Shown: positions 37,546-45,890 of the stretch, piece after piece
Layout: each line of letters opens with the position of its first letter
Position numbering within the stretch: position 1 is the stretch's first letter
DNA from: Leptospira koniambonensis
GTDB taxonomy: Bacteria; Spirochaetota; Leptospiria; Leptospirales; Leptospiraceae
Assembly (NCBI RefSeq): GCF_004769555.1
Contig: NZ_RQFY01000004.1
Coordinates: 558,001 to 622,000 of the forward strand
Direction of reading: 5' to 3'
Length of the DNA: 64,000 nt
The notes under the pieces: generated by a model
The model's input: only the letters and a program-made list of their open reading frames with translations
Databases searched by the model: none
Told to the model about the DNA's origin: nothing
Position numbers and translations under genes: made by a program

Positions 37546-37833
37546 TTACTGTTGTTCTTCGCCAGCGCCTTCTTCTGCAGGAGCAGGAGTAGAGTCAGAC
37601 TTGGTTCCTTCTTCTTTTCCTTTTTTGGAATCTTTCTTATGCTTCTTGTGGTGTTTTTTCTTACCTTTTTTCTTCTTAGCTTTCTTTTCTTTTTTCTCAG
37701 CTTTAGAAGCACCAGCATCTTCAGTCTTAGCAGGAGCGTCGCCGGTAGTCTCTTGTGCGCTAACTCCGGTGAAACCGAAAAGAGCGATTGCAGACACAAG
37801 AAGGGTAACAAGAATTTTTTTGAATAGGTTCAT
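37546..37833 (-). CDS. Secreted Lys-rich low-complexity protein
   Basis: This 95-residue protein has a good signal peptide (about 1-26, ILVTLLVSAIALFGFTGVSA with cleavage after AxA). A Thr/Ala/Asp region follows, then a very basic core (about 45-75) made of Lys, His and Glu repeats (KKEKKAKKKKGKKKHHKKH), and an acidic Pro/Ala/Glu tail. Nothing in the sequence gives a function; the basic core could bind polyanions such as LPS or nucleic acids. A real gene is supported by the signal peptide and the terminator at its end. The reverse strand and other frames are also open here because of the repeats. Confidence 0.7.
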   Translation of the reverse strand: MNLFKKILVTLLVSAIALFGFTGVSAQETTGDAPAKTEDAGASKAEKKEKKAKKKKGKKKHHKKHKKDSKKGKEEGTKSDSTPAPAEEGAGEEQQ

Positions 37834-37915
37834 TATGGATCTTCCTATAGAAACTTTGGTTTGTGTCGTAATTTTATTATTATGCGAAGCAAATCAAATC
37901 CATTTTACATAAAAA

Positions 37916-38608
37916 TCAGATTTCATCCACAGGCGGGACCCATTTGTTCGGGATTGCTACAGCGAGTGACAAACGGTCCAAAAATTTATCTTTTGGGATC
38001 TCATATGCTCCCAGATTCAAAGTGACCGGGTTCATTTGCTGGGTATCGAATAATGTGAAGCCGTCTTTCTTCAGCGCTTCGAACAGAAAGTAGAGCCCGA
38101 TCTTCCCGAAATCAGGTAAAAAGGAGAACATAGACTCTCCGGCAAAAAATTTACCGATAGCTACACCGTACACTCCCCCACCTAACCGTCCGTTTTCGTC
38201 CCAAACCTCTACACTATGAGCGTAACCTTCCTTATGAAAGTTAGTAAAACCTTGTAGAAAGTTCTCCGTTATCCAAGTCTGCTCTTCTGTTCTGAACGCG
38301 CAGCAACGCATAACTTGTTCAAACGCACGATTGAATGTGACTGTGAATTTTTTTTGACGAATTCTTCTGTGAACTCTGGAACTAATATGCAGAACATTGA
38401 GGTCAAAGATAGCCCTCGGATCCAATGAAAACCAAAGTAAAGGTTTATCTGCCCAAGGAAAAATTCCTCGAGTATAAGCATATATAAGGCGATCTGGTTT
38501 TAAATCTCCACCGATGCCCACGACCTCTTCCAGAGAATGTCTAGGATCCGCAAAAAAATCGGAAAAGTCCCGGATAGGAGAATACTGATTTTGTCTAGGG
38601 TTTTCCAT
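37916..38608 (-). CDS. aat: Leucyl/phenylalanyl-tRNA-protein transferase
   Basis: This 230-residue enzyme transfers Leu or Phe from tRNA to N-terminal Arg or Lys of proteins, marking them for ClpS/ClpAP (N-end rule). The Aat family pattern is complete: [60 protein letters not shown] and FAGESMFS. The ATG at 38608 directly follows the TAA of the ThpR gene, so the two are probably translationally coupled. Confidence 0.96.
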   Translation of the reverse strand: MENPRQNQYSPIRDFSDFFADPRHSLEEVVGIGGDLKPDRLIYAYTRGIFPWADKPLLWFSLDPRAIFDLNVLHISSRVHRRIRQKKFTVTFNRAFEQVMRCCAFRTEEQTWITENFLQGFTNFHKEGYAHSVEVWDENGRLGGGVYGVAIGKFFAGESMFSFLPDFGKIGLYFLFEALKKDGFTLFDTQQMNPVTLNLGAYEIPKDKFLDRLSLAVAIPNKWVPPVDEI

Positions 38609-39145
38609 TTATTCCAAGAGAAGAGGATATGATTCTTCGACCGAGTATATCTGACCGTTCGCTCCGCTGCGACTAGAAAATAAGTGGAATTCCGACACTG
38701 GAACTATGTCCGTTTGAAATTGTGAGAATTCATTCAAATACAGATCCAAACGTTTTTCAGGCGTTCTTTTGAATCTACCAATCGTTATATGAGGTCTATA
38801 ATCCCTTTTATCAATGGAGAAACCTTCTCTTCTGAGAGTGGATTCCAAAACTTTTTGAAGCCTTTTTAGTTCTTCTGAAAGAGTAACTCCCACATATAAA
38901 ATTTCAGGAAATTTATTACCAAAGAAGCCTACACCTTTGATCTCTAATGAAAAACTTTTTTCAGAGACTTGGCTGCAGATCTCAGAGACCTTTTCTAACT
39001 CTTCTGGTTTTAGCTCTCCCAAGAAAACTAAAGTAACATGAAAATTTTCGGGAGAGACCCAACGGATCTCTTCCAAGCCAAAACAGATTTTTTCCAGATC
39101 CGATTTTATAGAATCTGGGAGAACCAATCCTAAAAAACTTCTCAT
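38609..39145 (-). CDS. thpR: RNA 2',3'-cyclic phosphodiesterase (2H family)
   Basis: This 178-residue protein of the 2H phosphoesterase superfamily has two HxT motifs: HVTLVFLGEL (about residue 37) and HITIGRFK (about 126). ThpR opens 2',3'-cyclic phosphate ends of RNA to 2'-phosphates and can ligate tRNA halves in vitro. It is of the usual length (about 180). Its ATG overlaps the stop of the pabB-pabC fusion by 4 bp and its stop abuts the aat start, so the three genes form one unit. Confidence 0.92.
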   Translation of the reverse strand: MRSFLGLVLPDSIKSDLEKICFGLEEIRWVSPENFHVTLVFLGELKPEELEKVSEICSQVSEKSFSLEIKGVGFFGNKFPEILYVGVTLSEELKRLQKVLESTLRREGFSIDKRDYRPHITIGRFKRTPEKRLDLYLNEFSQFQTDIVPVSEFHLFSSRSGANGQIYSVEESYPLLLE

Positions 39146-40953
39146 TCGAAATCTACTCCGGAAACTCTTCTGACTCCCCTAAGAGAATTTACCAAAATGA
39201 TCTTAGAAGCAAGATTCAGATCTTGTTTAGAAATTTTCTTTTCCTTTGCTTTCAGTTTTCGGGCCCATTGTTTGCGAGCAACTCCTGGAAGAATTCCTTC
39301 TTCCAAAGAAGGTGTGATCCATTCTTTATTTAGTAAAAGAAAGATAGAATGAATAGATCCTTCAGTCAGATAACCTTCTGTGTTTGTATAAATTTGATCC
39401 AGATAACCCTTGGAAATCGCTGACTCGTAACCGGCTGCAAAAACTTCTCTGATATTTGTCTTATGATAATAGAACTGATCTTTCTTATTGGTAGAAGTTC
39501 CGCTGAACAAAACCTTCCCCTCTTTTGGGCCCGGATCGGATTCGGAAACTTCTGTCTGAAACTCTCCGCTGAGCAAAAGAATAATTTTCACTCTGTATTT
39601 TTTGTCGGAACTAATTTTGCCGGAGACTTCATTAACTGCGGATTCCCATCCTTCTTCATTCCAAACAAATCCAAGTTTTTTCGCGGATGCTTTCATTCTA
39701 TCTTTGTGATCTTTTAGAAAATAGATCTTTTTTCTTTTGCAGATTGTAGTTGTGAATAAATGAAAATTCTCTTTTGCATCATGTAAAAATTTTGCCTTGG
39801 ACCAACATTCTTCCCATTCTGCATTTGGATCGGAACCAATCGTAATTCCAGAACCTACCCCCATTCTGCCCTTTTTTTGTCCGGAAGGATCTTGCAAAAA
39901 CTCAAGAGTGCGGATCGCGATGGAAGAAATTTCTTTTTGAGGAGATAGATAGAATATTCCCCCAGTATAAACTCCTCTCTTTTTTTCCAAATCACTGATG
40001 ATCTCTGAGGATCTTTTTTTAGGAGCTCCAGTGATGGAACCTCCAGGGAATAATGCCTCTAAAATATCGGTCCATTTTATTTCTGCGGAAAGTTCGGATC
40101 TTACCTCGCTGGTCATCTGAAAAACTGTTGGATATTCTTCGATAGAGAAAAGTTTAGAAACACTGACTGAGCCTGGCAAAGAGATCCTTCCCAGGTCGTT
40201 GCGGAGAAGGTCAGTGATCATTAAATTTTCTGCTCTATCCTTTTCCGAGTTGGAAAGTTCTGACTTCAATTTTTGATCTTCTGCGAAATCTTTTCCTCTT
40301 GGTCTGGTCCCTTTCATTGGAACAGTTCTAATCTGATTGGATATTCTTTCCCAAAATAACTCGGGAGAAAATGAAAGAATATCTCTTTGTGTCGGAATAG
40401 AGTCGCCGGTATGTATCCAAGCCTCGTACGGAACTGGCTGTTTTTTTCGAAGCTCAAAAAACAATCTTCCGAGAGAACCTTCTAATTCTAGTTCCAGAGG
40501 GAAGGTAAAATTTACCTGATAGATTTCTCCTGCGTATAGAAAGTTCCGGATCTTATGAATGTTCTCTTCATATTCTTTCAGATCCATCTCGGATCTAATT
40601 TCTGCAGAATAACCTTTGTCCTTAAATTTCGATTCCAATTCCGAAATTTCAGCGTAGCTTAAGGTCTTCGGTTCTGAAAAAATACCGAACCAGAAAAGAG
40701 GATCTTCCGAAACTTCTTCCATATTGTCAGGATTTAAAAATAAATTCCCAGCTTCATAGGAGATCCAACCCGCGGCATGATATCCTTGTGCGACCTTGTT
40801 TTGAATTTCTAAGAGGAATTTCCTTGCTTCGCTTCGTCGATTAGTAGTAAGAACTTCATTCGGCTCGGTTAGAACTAGGCACGCATCTCCAGAGAAACCT
40901 TCTCCTAAATAAATAAAAGGTTTCCTGGAGTTTTGAAATAGGTCGGAAATCAT
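39142..40953 (-). CDS. pabB: Aminodeoxychorismate synthase component I fused to aminodeoxychorismate lyase
   Basis: This 603-residue protein joins PabB (residues about 1-360) and PabC (about 370-603) in one chain. The PabB half has the chorismate-binding motifs YQVNFTFPLELEL, PMKGTRPRG and GGSITGAPKKRSSEI. The PabC half has fold-type IV features, with the likely PLP lysine in YYHKTNIREV and LTEGSIHSIF downstream. Together they turn chorismate and ammonia into 4-aminobenzoate for folate. The glutaminase subunit PabA is not in the window. It heads the unit with thpR and aat and is divergent from the histidine kinase gene. Confidence 0.92.
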   Translation of the reverse strand: MISDLFQNSRKPFIYLGEGFSGDACLVLTEPNEVLTTNRRSEARKFLLEIQNKVAQGYHAAGWISYEAGNLFLNPDNMEEVSEDPLFWFGIFSEPKTLSYAEISELESKFKDKGYSAEIRSEMDLKEYEENIHKIRNFLYAGEIYQVNFTFPLELELEGSLGRLFFELRKKQPVPYEAWIHTGDSIPTQRDILSFSPELFWERISNQIRTVPMKGTRPRGKDFAEDQKLKSELSNSEKDRAENLMITDLLRNDLGRISLPGSVSVSKLFSIEEYPTVFQMTSEVRSELSAEIKWTDILEALFPGGSITGAPKKRSSEIISDLEKKRGVYTGGIFYLSPQKEISSIAIRTLEFLQDPSGQKKGRMGVGSGITIGSDPNAEWEECWSKAKFLHDAKENFHLFTTTICKRKKIYFLKDHKDRMKASAKKLGFVWNEEGWESAVNEVSGKISSDKKYRVKIILLLSGEFQTEVSESDPGPKEGKVLFSGTSTNKKDQFYYHKTNIREVFAAGYESAISKGYLDQIYTNTEGYLTEGSIHSIFLLLNKEWITPSLEEGILPGVARKQWARKLKAKEKKISKQDLNLASKIILVNSLRGVRRVSGVDFE

Positions 40954-41007
40954 CTGAAAAAGGTCTCAAAACCTTATTCTCAGGATCTTCCGAATCCTAA
41001 AAGCGAA

Positions 41008-43155
41008 ATGAATAAGATTCTAAGATTAATGTTATCTCGATCCCTAAAATTCTTCCAAACCGCCGGAAAATTTCTTCTGGTAGCTTCTGTTTATTTTCTT
41101 TTAGGAAAATTCGGAGAATTTTTCGGGACTTTTTCGGATTACGCCTCCCCAATTTGGCCCGCATCCGGTTGGGGACTGGTCACCCCTCTATTATTCGGAA
41201 GAGTTTCCTATTTCGGGATCTTTACAGGTTCCTTTTTATACAACTGCCAGATCCGGCATGAAGTTCTTCCGGGACAGGATCTAAGCATTTATTTTGGAGC
41301 CGCAGTGCTCATTGCTTTTGGAAGCACTTTGCAATCTTTCACTGGAGCTTACTTATACAAAAAGTTTGTTCCTGAATTAGATCTTACAAAGAACACATCC
41401 TTCGTTCTTAGATTTCTTTGGATAGAAACATTAGTTTGTATTATCGCGGCAACCATCGCATGTTCCGGACTTCTACTTTTAGGTATCCTCGATTTAAATT
41501 CATTTTTTCCTACATGGATTACATGGTGGATGGGAGATTCTTTAGGAGTATTCGTATACTTTCCGTTTTTCTTAAGTTGGCTGGGACCAGGAGTCGCAAG
41601 ATTCCAAGTACATTCTTGGAAAGAGAGTGTAGGACTTGTTTCCTTCTTAATTTTATTAGGAGGAGGGATCTTTTATTTCTTTAGCATCAATCAAATACCT
41701 GCATATTTCCCACTTTCTTATCTTCTGATCGCAGTCATCTCACTTGTTTCTCTCAGATTTGGGGGAAGAGAATCTTCTTTAGTACTTATTATAGTTTCTA
41801 TTATATCTATCTTAGGAACTGAACAAGGACATTCATATAATTTCCCTGCTTCCAAAGAAGTTTCCCTTCTCCTTTTGCAAAGTTTCCTTTCTGCAATCTC
41901 AATCGCTTCTCTTCTCGCTTTATCAGTAATAAGAGAAAGGGTAGATGCACAAGATGAAATCTACCTTTCACATAAAAGATTAGAAGATCTGGTTGCAGAA
42001 AGGACGCAGGAACTGGATAGGTCTTATCGATTTTTAGGGGCGAGCGAGGCAATCTACAAGGGCTTATTCGAGAATATTCCAATCGCGATCTTAGAATGTG
42101 ATTATTCTGAAGTAAGAAGAATGTTGGGCGAATTGCCCAAGATGTCCCAAAAGGAATTTGCTAAATTCTTAAAGATGAATCCTAAATTCGTTTCAGAATG
42201 TTATGAAACAGTAAATGTAATAGATGCAAATAAAGAATCTGTTCGTTTATTCGAAGCAAGCTCAAAGGAAGAAGTTCTATTCCTCGCCAGAAACTTTTTT
42301 AGAAAAGGAAACGATCATTATTTCAAAAAACTTCTGACTAGGATTCGTTTTGGGGCAAGAGTTCTTCATACCGAAACCACATTATCCACTTGTAACGGAA
42401 AACAATTTGAAGCATCAATTCGTTGGTCCTTGGCACCAGAGTTCGAAGATACTTTCTCTTCTACCATCATAACTGTTACAGAGATCACTGATAAAAAACA
42501 GGCAGAAAGACAGTTAAAATCTTCCTTAAAAGAAAAGGAAGTGATGCTGAAAGAGATCCATCACAGAGTAAAAAACAATCTGCAGGTGATTTCCAGTTTA
42601 TTCAATCTTCAATCTGAATACGAAAATGATCCTAAGATCCATGAGGCATTTACAGAAAGCCAAAATAGGATCCAAACCATGGCACTTATCCATGATGAGT
42701 TATATCAATCCAACGATCTCGGAAATGTAGAATTTTCAGGTTATTCCAAAAGACTTGCGGAGAAGATCAGGTCAGCCTATAAGATCGGAGCGGAAACAAG
42801 AGTGGACGTGATAGCAAGTCCTATCCATTTAGAGATCAGCATTGCAATTCCGCTCGGACTTGCATTAAACGAACTACTCACAAATTCATTTAAATACGCA
42901 TTCCCTCATAATTTTTCTCCTACTGATGAAAGACCTAAGATCCAAATCAGACTCCAAAAAAAGGAAAATCTAGTAATATTAGAAGTTTCAGACAATGGAG
43001 TTGGATTACCAAACGAGTTGAATCCTATCGCAACTCATTCTTTTGGTTTAACTTTGGTTCAAGTCCTAACCAAACAGCTGAAGGGAAAATTGGATTTTTC
43101 CAGTGTTAAAGATCAAGGAGCCAGTTTCCAAATTCGTTTTGAACTTCCGAATTAG
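41008..43155 (+). CDS. Membrane sensor histidine kinase (MASE1, PAS-like, HisKA_2)
   Basis: This 715-residue kinase has an N-terminal MASE1 integral-membrane sensor domain with about eight helices (1-320). A coiled-coil linker (VAERTQELDRSY), a divergent PAS-like region (about 350-500) and a kinase core follow. The phospho-accepting region is of the HisKA_2 type (EIHHRVKNNLQVISSLFNLQ). The ATPase part has LNELLTNSFKYAFP (N box) and SDNGVGLP (G1 box). No response regulator lies nearby, so its partner is elsewhere. It is followed by a TetR regulator on the same strand. Confidence 0.92.
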   Translation: MNKILRLMLSRSLKFFQTAGKFLLVASVYFLLGKFGEFFGTFSDYASPIWPASGWGLVTPLLFGRVSYFGIFTGSFLYNCQIRHEVLPGQDLSIYFGAAVLIAFGSTLQSFTGAYLYKKFVPELDLTKNTSFVLRFLWIETLVCIIAATIACSGLLLLGILDLNSFFPTWITWWMGDSLGVFVYFPFFLSWLGPGVARFQVHSWKESVGLVSFLILLGGGIFYFFSINQIPAYFPLSYLLIAVISLVSLRFGGRESSLVLIIVSIISILGTEQGHSYNFPASKEVSLLLLQSFLSAISIASLLALSVIRERVDAQDEIYLSHKRLEDLVAERTQELDRSYRFLGASEAIYKGLFENIPIAILECDYSEVRRMLGELPKMSQKEFAKFLKMNPKFVSECYETVNVIDANKESVRLFEASSKEEVLFLARNFFRKGNDHYFKKLLTRIRFGARVLHTETTLSTCNGKQFEASIRWSLAPEFEDTFSSTIITVTEITDKKQAERQLKSSLKEKEVMLKEIHHRVKNNLQVISSLFNLQSEYENDPKIHEAFTESQNRIQTMALIHDELYQSNDLGNVEFSGYSKRLAEKIRSAYKIGAETRVDVIASPIHLEISIAIPLGLALNELLTNSFKYAFPHNFSPTDERPKIQIRLQKKENLVILEVSDNGVGLPNELNPIATHSFGLTLVQVLTKQLKGKLDFSSVKDQGASFQIRFELPN

Positions 43156-43200
43156 GAAAATTCCTTGCGAACTAGTTCTCCAAATCAGAGTAAGGAGAAC

Positions 43201-43827
43201 ATGAGAACAAAGCCTCCTAGTCCGATTGCCAACAGGGCAGAAGCAAGAAGAGAACAAATCCTGGAAGCGGCGCTGGATGTATTCTCCGAAAAAGGATACC
43301 ATGAGGCCGGGATCGCAGACATAGCCGGAAAATTAAATATAGGTCATGGAACCTGTTATCGTTATTTTAAAAATAAATTAGATATCTTACATGCACTAGT
43401 AGATCGGATCCTCCTTGGATTATTAGAAGTGGTCCGCAAAGAAAGTCCTGAAAAATCAAATACGATAGAAGAATACAGAAACCAGATCAAAAATATTGGT
43501 TGGGAACTATTTCAACTTTTCAGTAAAGACCCGAGACAAGCAAAGATCGTTTTTTTCGAAGCAATGGCTTTGGATGAAACTGTAAAAAGAAAAGTACAAC
43601 TTGGGATCGATAAAAGTGCAAGGCTCACTGAGTTATATCTGAAGAATGGTGTGAAAAAAGGATTTCTCAGAAAAGAATTGGATACTCGTATCGCATCCCA
43701 AGCAGTAAATGCGATGATGTTCGAAGGAATACGGATCAACTTGTCTTCTAAAGTAGATTCTAAATTTGCAAAACGTTGGTTGGAAGAAATGCCCACCCTT
43801 ATGTTAGAAGGAATGGGCAAAAGTTAA
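43201..43827 (+). CDS. TetR/AcrR family transcriptional regulator
   Basis: This regulator of about 208 residues has the N-terminal TetR helix-turn-helix, IADIAGKLNIGHGTCYRYF (about 35-55), and a helical ligand-binding part. Such proteins repress nearby genes until a small ligand binds. The ATG at 43201 has AAGGAGA directly upstream and is preferred to a start at 43165. It is convergent with the lipoprotein hydrolase gene (7 bp apart). That gene and the next one share a promoter region with two GAATGAC-type inverted repeats (44801-44898), which are plausible targets. Confidence 0.92.
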   Translation: MRTKPPSPIANRAEARREQILEAALDVFSEKGYHEAGIADIAGKLNIGHGTCYRYFKNKLDILHALVDRILLGLLEVVRKESPEKSNTIEEYRNQIKNIGWELFQLFSKDPRQAKIVFFEAMALDETVKRKVQLGIDKSARLTELYLKNGVKKGFLRKELDTRIASQAVNAMMFEGIRINLSSKVDSKFAKRWLEEMPTLMLEGMGKS

Positions 43828-43834
43828 TTATATT

Positions 43835-44764
43835 TTATAAAGTAAGGAATTGTACTAGATCTTTTGCTGTGATATCCGGAATTTCTTCCATAGGAATATG
43901 ACCAGCACCTTCATAAGAGATGAACTTAGAATTCTGAAGATCCTTAGTCCAGTTTTGTGCATATTCTAATTTCAACCAATGATCTTCTTTTCCCCACATA
44001 ACCAATGTAGGGGTTTTGACTAACTTGATCCCTTCAGAAATTTTAGGATCAGTAAACTTCTCCCTGGCAGTTCTGAAAAAATAATTATAAGCCTGTCTGT
44101 TTCCTTCTCTTCTGGAAAGATCCACATATCTTGTTTTGATCTCAGGCGTAATTTTAGAAGAATCTCCGTAGACCTCATCCACACTTTTTTCTACCATAAA
44201 ACTTGGGAGCATATGTCGTGCAAAAGGACTTACGACCGGATTACTTCCTAATGCAATCATAGGAGGCATAGGTTGTGCGTACCCAGCAGCATCTATCAAT
44301 ACTAATTTTTGGACTTTATTAGGATATTTTAATACGTAATTCCAGGAGATATAACCTCCCATGGAATTTCCAACCAGATAGAAAGAATCCACTTTTAGAT
44401 AATCCAGGAATTGGTTTAGAACTTCTACACCTTCTTCCAGATTTAACTTTTCTATATCTTCTGGAGGACCAGTGAGACCATGACCAGGAAGATCTATGCG
44501 GATCACTCTATAACGAGATTTTAATATTTCTGCCCAAGCATCCCAAGTATGTAAAGAAGAACATACGCCGTGCAGTAGTATAATTACAGGACCTTGGCCC
44601 TCGTCCCTGTAATGGATATTAAGATCCCCAATCGGAGCGAACTTTGACTCTGAGTTCGCATATTTCGTTTTCAAATCCTCTAAGGAATCTGAACCGACCC
44701 CTAAAAATCTACAATCAAGTAGAATGATGAGAAGTAACATTAAGCTTATTGTTGTTCTTTTCAT
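43835..44764 (-). CDS. Alpha/beta hydrolase, putative lipoprotein
   Basis: This protein of about 309 residues has a signal sequence with the lipobox-like LLDC (Cys17). It has a classic alpha/beta hydrolase fold: VIILLHGVCSSLHTW (oxyanion hole), LVGNSMGGYI (nucleophile Ser in GNSMG), WGKEDHW (acid) and EGAGHIPM (His). It resembles the MhpC/epoxide hydrolase and lipase-like group. An upstream open frame would extend the start to 44896, but the ATG at 44764 with AGGGAAA upstream gives a proper signal peptide. The leader holds palindromic operator-like sites shared with the divergent membrane protein gene. Confidence 0.85.
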   Translation of the reverse strand: MKRTTISLMLLLIILLDCRFLGVGSDSLEDLKTKYANSESKFAPIGDLNIHYRDEGQGPVIILLHGVCSSLHTWDAWAEILKSRYRVIRIDLPGHGLTGPPEDIEKLNLEEGVEVLNQFLDYLKVDSFYLVGNSMGGYISWNYVLKYPNKVQKLVLIDAAGYAQPMPPMIALGSNPVVSPFARHMLPSFMVEKSVDEVYGDSSKITPEIKTRYVDLSRREGNRQAYNYFFRTAREKFTDPKISEGIKLVKTPTLVMWGKEDHWLKLEYAQNWTKDLQNSKFISYEGAGHIPMEEIPDITAKDLVQFLTL

Positions 44765-44800
44765 AATTTCCCTGTTTAATGAAAATTCCCAACCCAATCG

Positions 44801-44819
44801 GAATGACAGATAAGTCATT
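44801..44819. promoter_or_regulatory. Operator-like inverted repeat (GAATGAC, 6-base spacer)
   Basis: AATGAC (44802-44807) and GTCATT (44814-44819) are perfect inverted half sites, spaced by 6 bases. They match the half sites of the palindrome at 44883-44898. The position is just upstream of the hydrolase start at 44764. A TetR-type dimer is a likely binder. Confidence 0.55.
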
Positions 44820-44882
44820 TCAGCTCCAAAGTAAAACACGTTTTTCTTTGAAATTTTTGGATTTCCCCTATTGACAAAAACT

Positions 44883-44898
44883 GAATGACATGTCATTC
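44883..44898. promoter_or_regulatory. Perfect 16-bp palindrome over a probable promoter
   Basis: GAATGACATGTCATTC is a perfect palindrome of 16 bases. A TTGACA (44871-44876) lies 6 bases before it, so the palindrome falls between a -35 and -10 for the gene at 44932. This is the normal place for a repressor operator. The sequence shares its half site with the repeat at 44801-44819. Confidence 0.6.
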
Positions 44899-44931
44899 TT
44901 ATACGTAATTAAGGTGAGGAGTTAAAATCCA

Positions 44932-45825
44932 ATGGTTCAAGTGGATGTTTTTTGGGCCTACGGCCTGGGAGCCGGTTATGCAATGGCCGCAGCTCGCCAA
45001 ATTAAAAAATTGCAGGCGGGGGAAATCACAGCAGGTTCTCTACCTTCTATCAAAAAAGAAGAGAAGAAGGTCCCATTTTGGAAGAATACCTACTTCATTT
45101 CTAATCTTCTTTATTTAGGTTTATTATTCGCTCCGTCCGGTTTGTATCTGGTTTGGCAATTTACAAGTTGGGAAACAATGCATGCCGGAGATAAAACAAT
45201 GCCTGGGTGGCTTGTGGCATTATTCGGTTTAACCAATATTTCCCAAGGAATCTTAGGTTTTTGGGTCGTCTGGAAATTAATCGAAGCAGGAAAAAATTTC
45301 TTAGCTTATCTGCAAGTTCCCGCGGGTTATTTCGGAATGTTCTTCATCCTAGTTCATGGTTGGGATGGAACCGGTTATAAAAGATTTTTCTCAGAGTCTG
45401 TAGATCAATTCCACACATGGACATGGGGAACCGCAATCAACTGGTTAACCTCCGATATTGCTATCACTCTGTATACAATGGGCGTGATCTTAATTCCAGT
45501 TCTGATTTTTTCACTTCTAAAGATCGAAAAAGAAGGTTGGGAATTAGGAGGCTCTGGAGAATTTTCTGTTAGAAAATCTCCTTCTGGTTTTGTTTCTACA
45601 ATTGCGTTTTTAGCAACTGTGTTTGTAGGCGCGTTGGGATTTGCAATTGTCTCCAGCGTAATCATTCACCAACTGGGTTGGATATTAGGAGCGATCATTT
45701 CTGCTTTGGTAATTTATACTTTAGGAATTTCTAAATTTGGATTATTCCAGATCTTTTATAAGAATGTTTTACAATCGGAAACTGAAACTGGTGGAAAACT
45801 ACAGAGTGTTCGTTCCGCGGCTTAA
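44932..45825 (+). CDS. Uncharacterised multi-pass membrane protein
   Basis: This 297-residue protein has about seven hydrophobic segments, including YFISNLLYLGLLFAPSGLYL, WLVALFGLTNISQGILGFW, IAITLYTMGVILIPVLIFSL and STIAFLATVFVGALGFAIV. I do not recognise the family. A GAGGAG ribosome site precedes the ATG. It is divergent from the lipoprotein hydrolase gene, with a perfect palindrome in its promoter region and a TetR gene nearby, so the pair may be induced by the same ligand. It ends before a terminator (45859-45890). Confidence 0.75.
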   Translation: MVQVDVFWAYGLGAGYAMAAARQIKKLQAGEITAGSLPSIKKEEKKVPFWKNTYFISNLLYLGLLFAPSGLYLVWQFTSWETMHAGDKTMPGWLVALFGLTNISQGILGFWVVWKLIEAGKNFLAYLQVPAGYFGMFFILVHGWDGTGYKRFFSESVDQFHTWTWGTAINWLTSDIAITLYTMGVILIPVLIFSLLKIEKEGWELGGSGEFSVRKSPSGFVSTIAFLATVFVGALGFAIVSSVIIHQLGWILGAIISALVIYTLGISKFGLFQIFYKNVLQSETETGGKLQSVRSAA

Positions 45826-45858
45826 GACTAGTCTTCTTTAGAACCGTTCAAATTTTTG

Positions 45859-45890
45859 GCTCTGGAGAGTTAATCTCCCAGAGCTTTTTT
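45859..45890 (+). terminator. Rho-independent terminator overlapping the convergent gene
   Basis: GCTCTGG at 45859-45865 pairs with CCAGAGC at 45878-45884, extended by AGA/TCT, and is followed by TTTTTT (45885-45890). It ends the membrane protein transcript. The stem overlaps the last codons of the convergent cystathionine gamma-synthase-like gene (stop at 45870-45872). Confidence 0.82.

Noticed and set aside
37449..37912. Several overlapping open frames on both strands around the Lys-rich protein gene
   Set aside because: The Lys and Glu codons read as Phe, Leu and Ser runs on the other strand and as basic runs in other frames. Only 37546-37833 has a signal peptide and a terminator behind it.
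43169..43178. GAACTAGTTC palindrome before the TetR gene
   Set aside because: Only 10 bp, with no second copy near and no resemblance to the GAATGAC sites, so it is weak as an operator.
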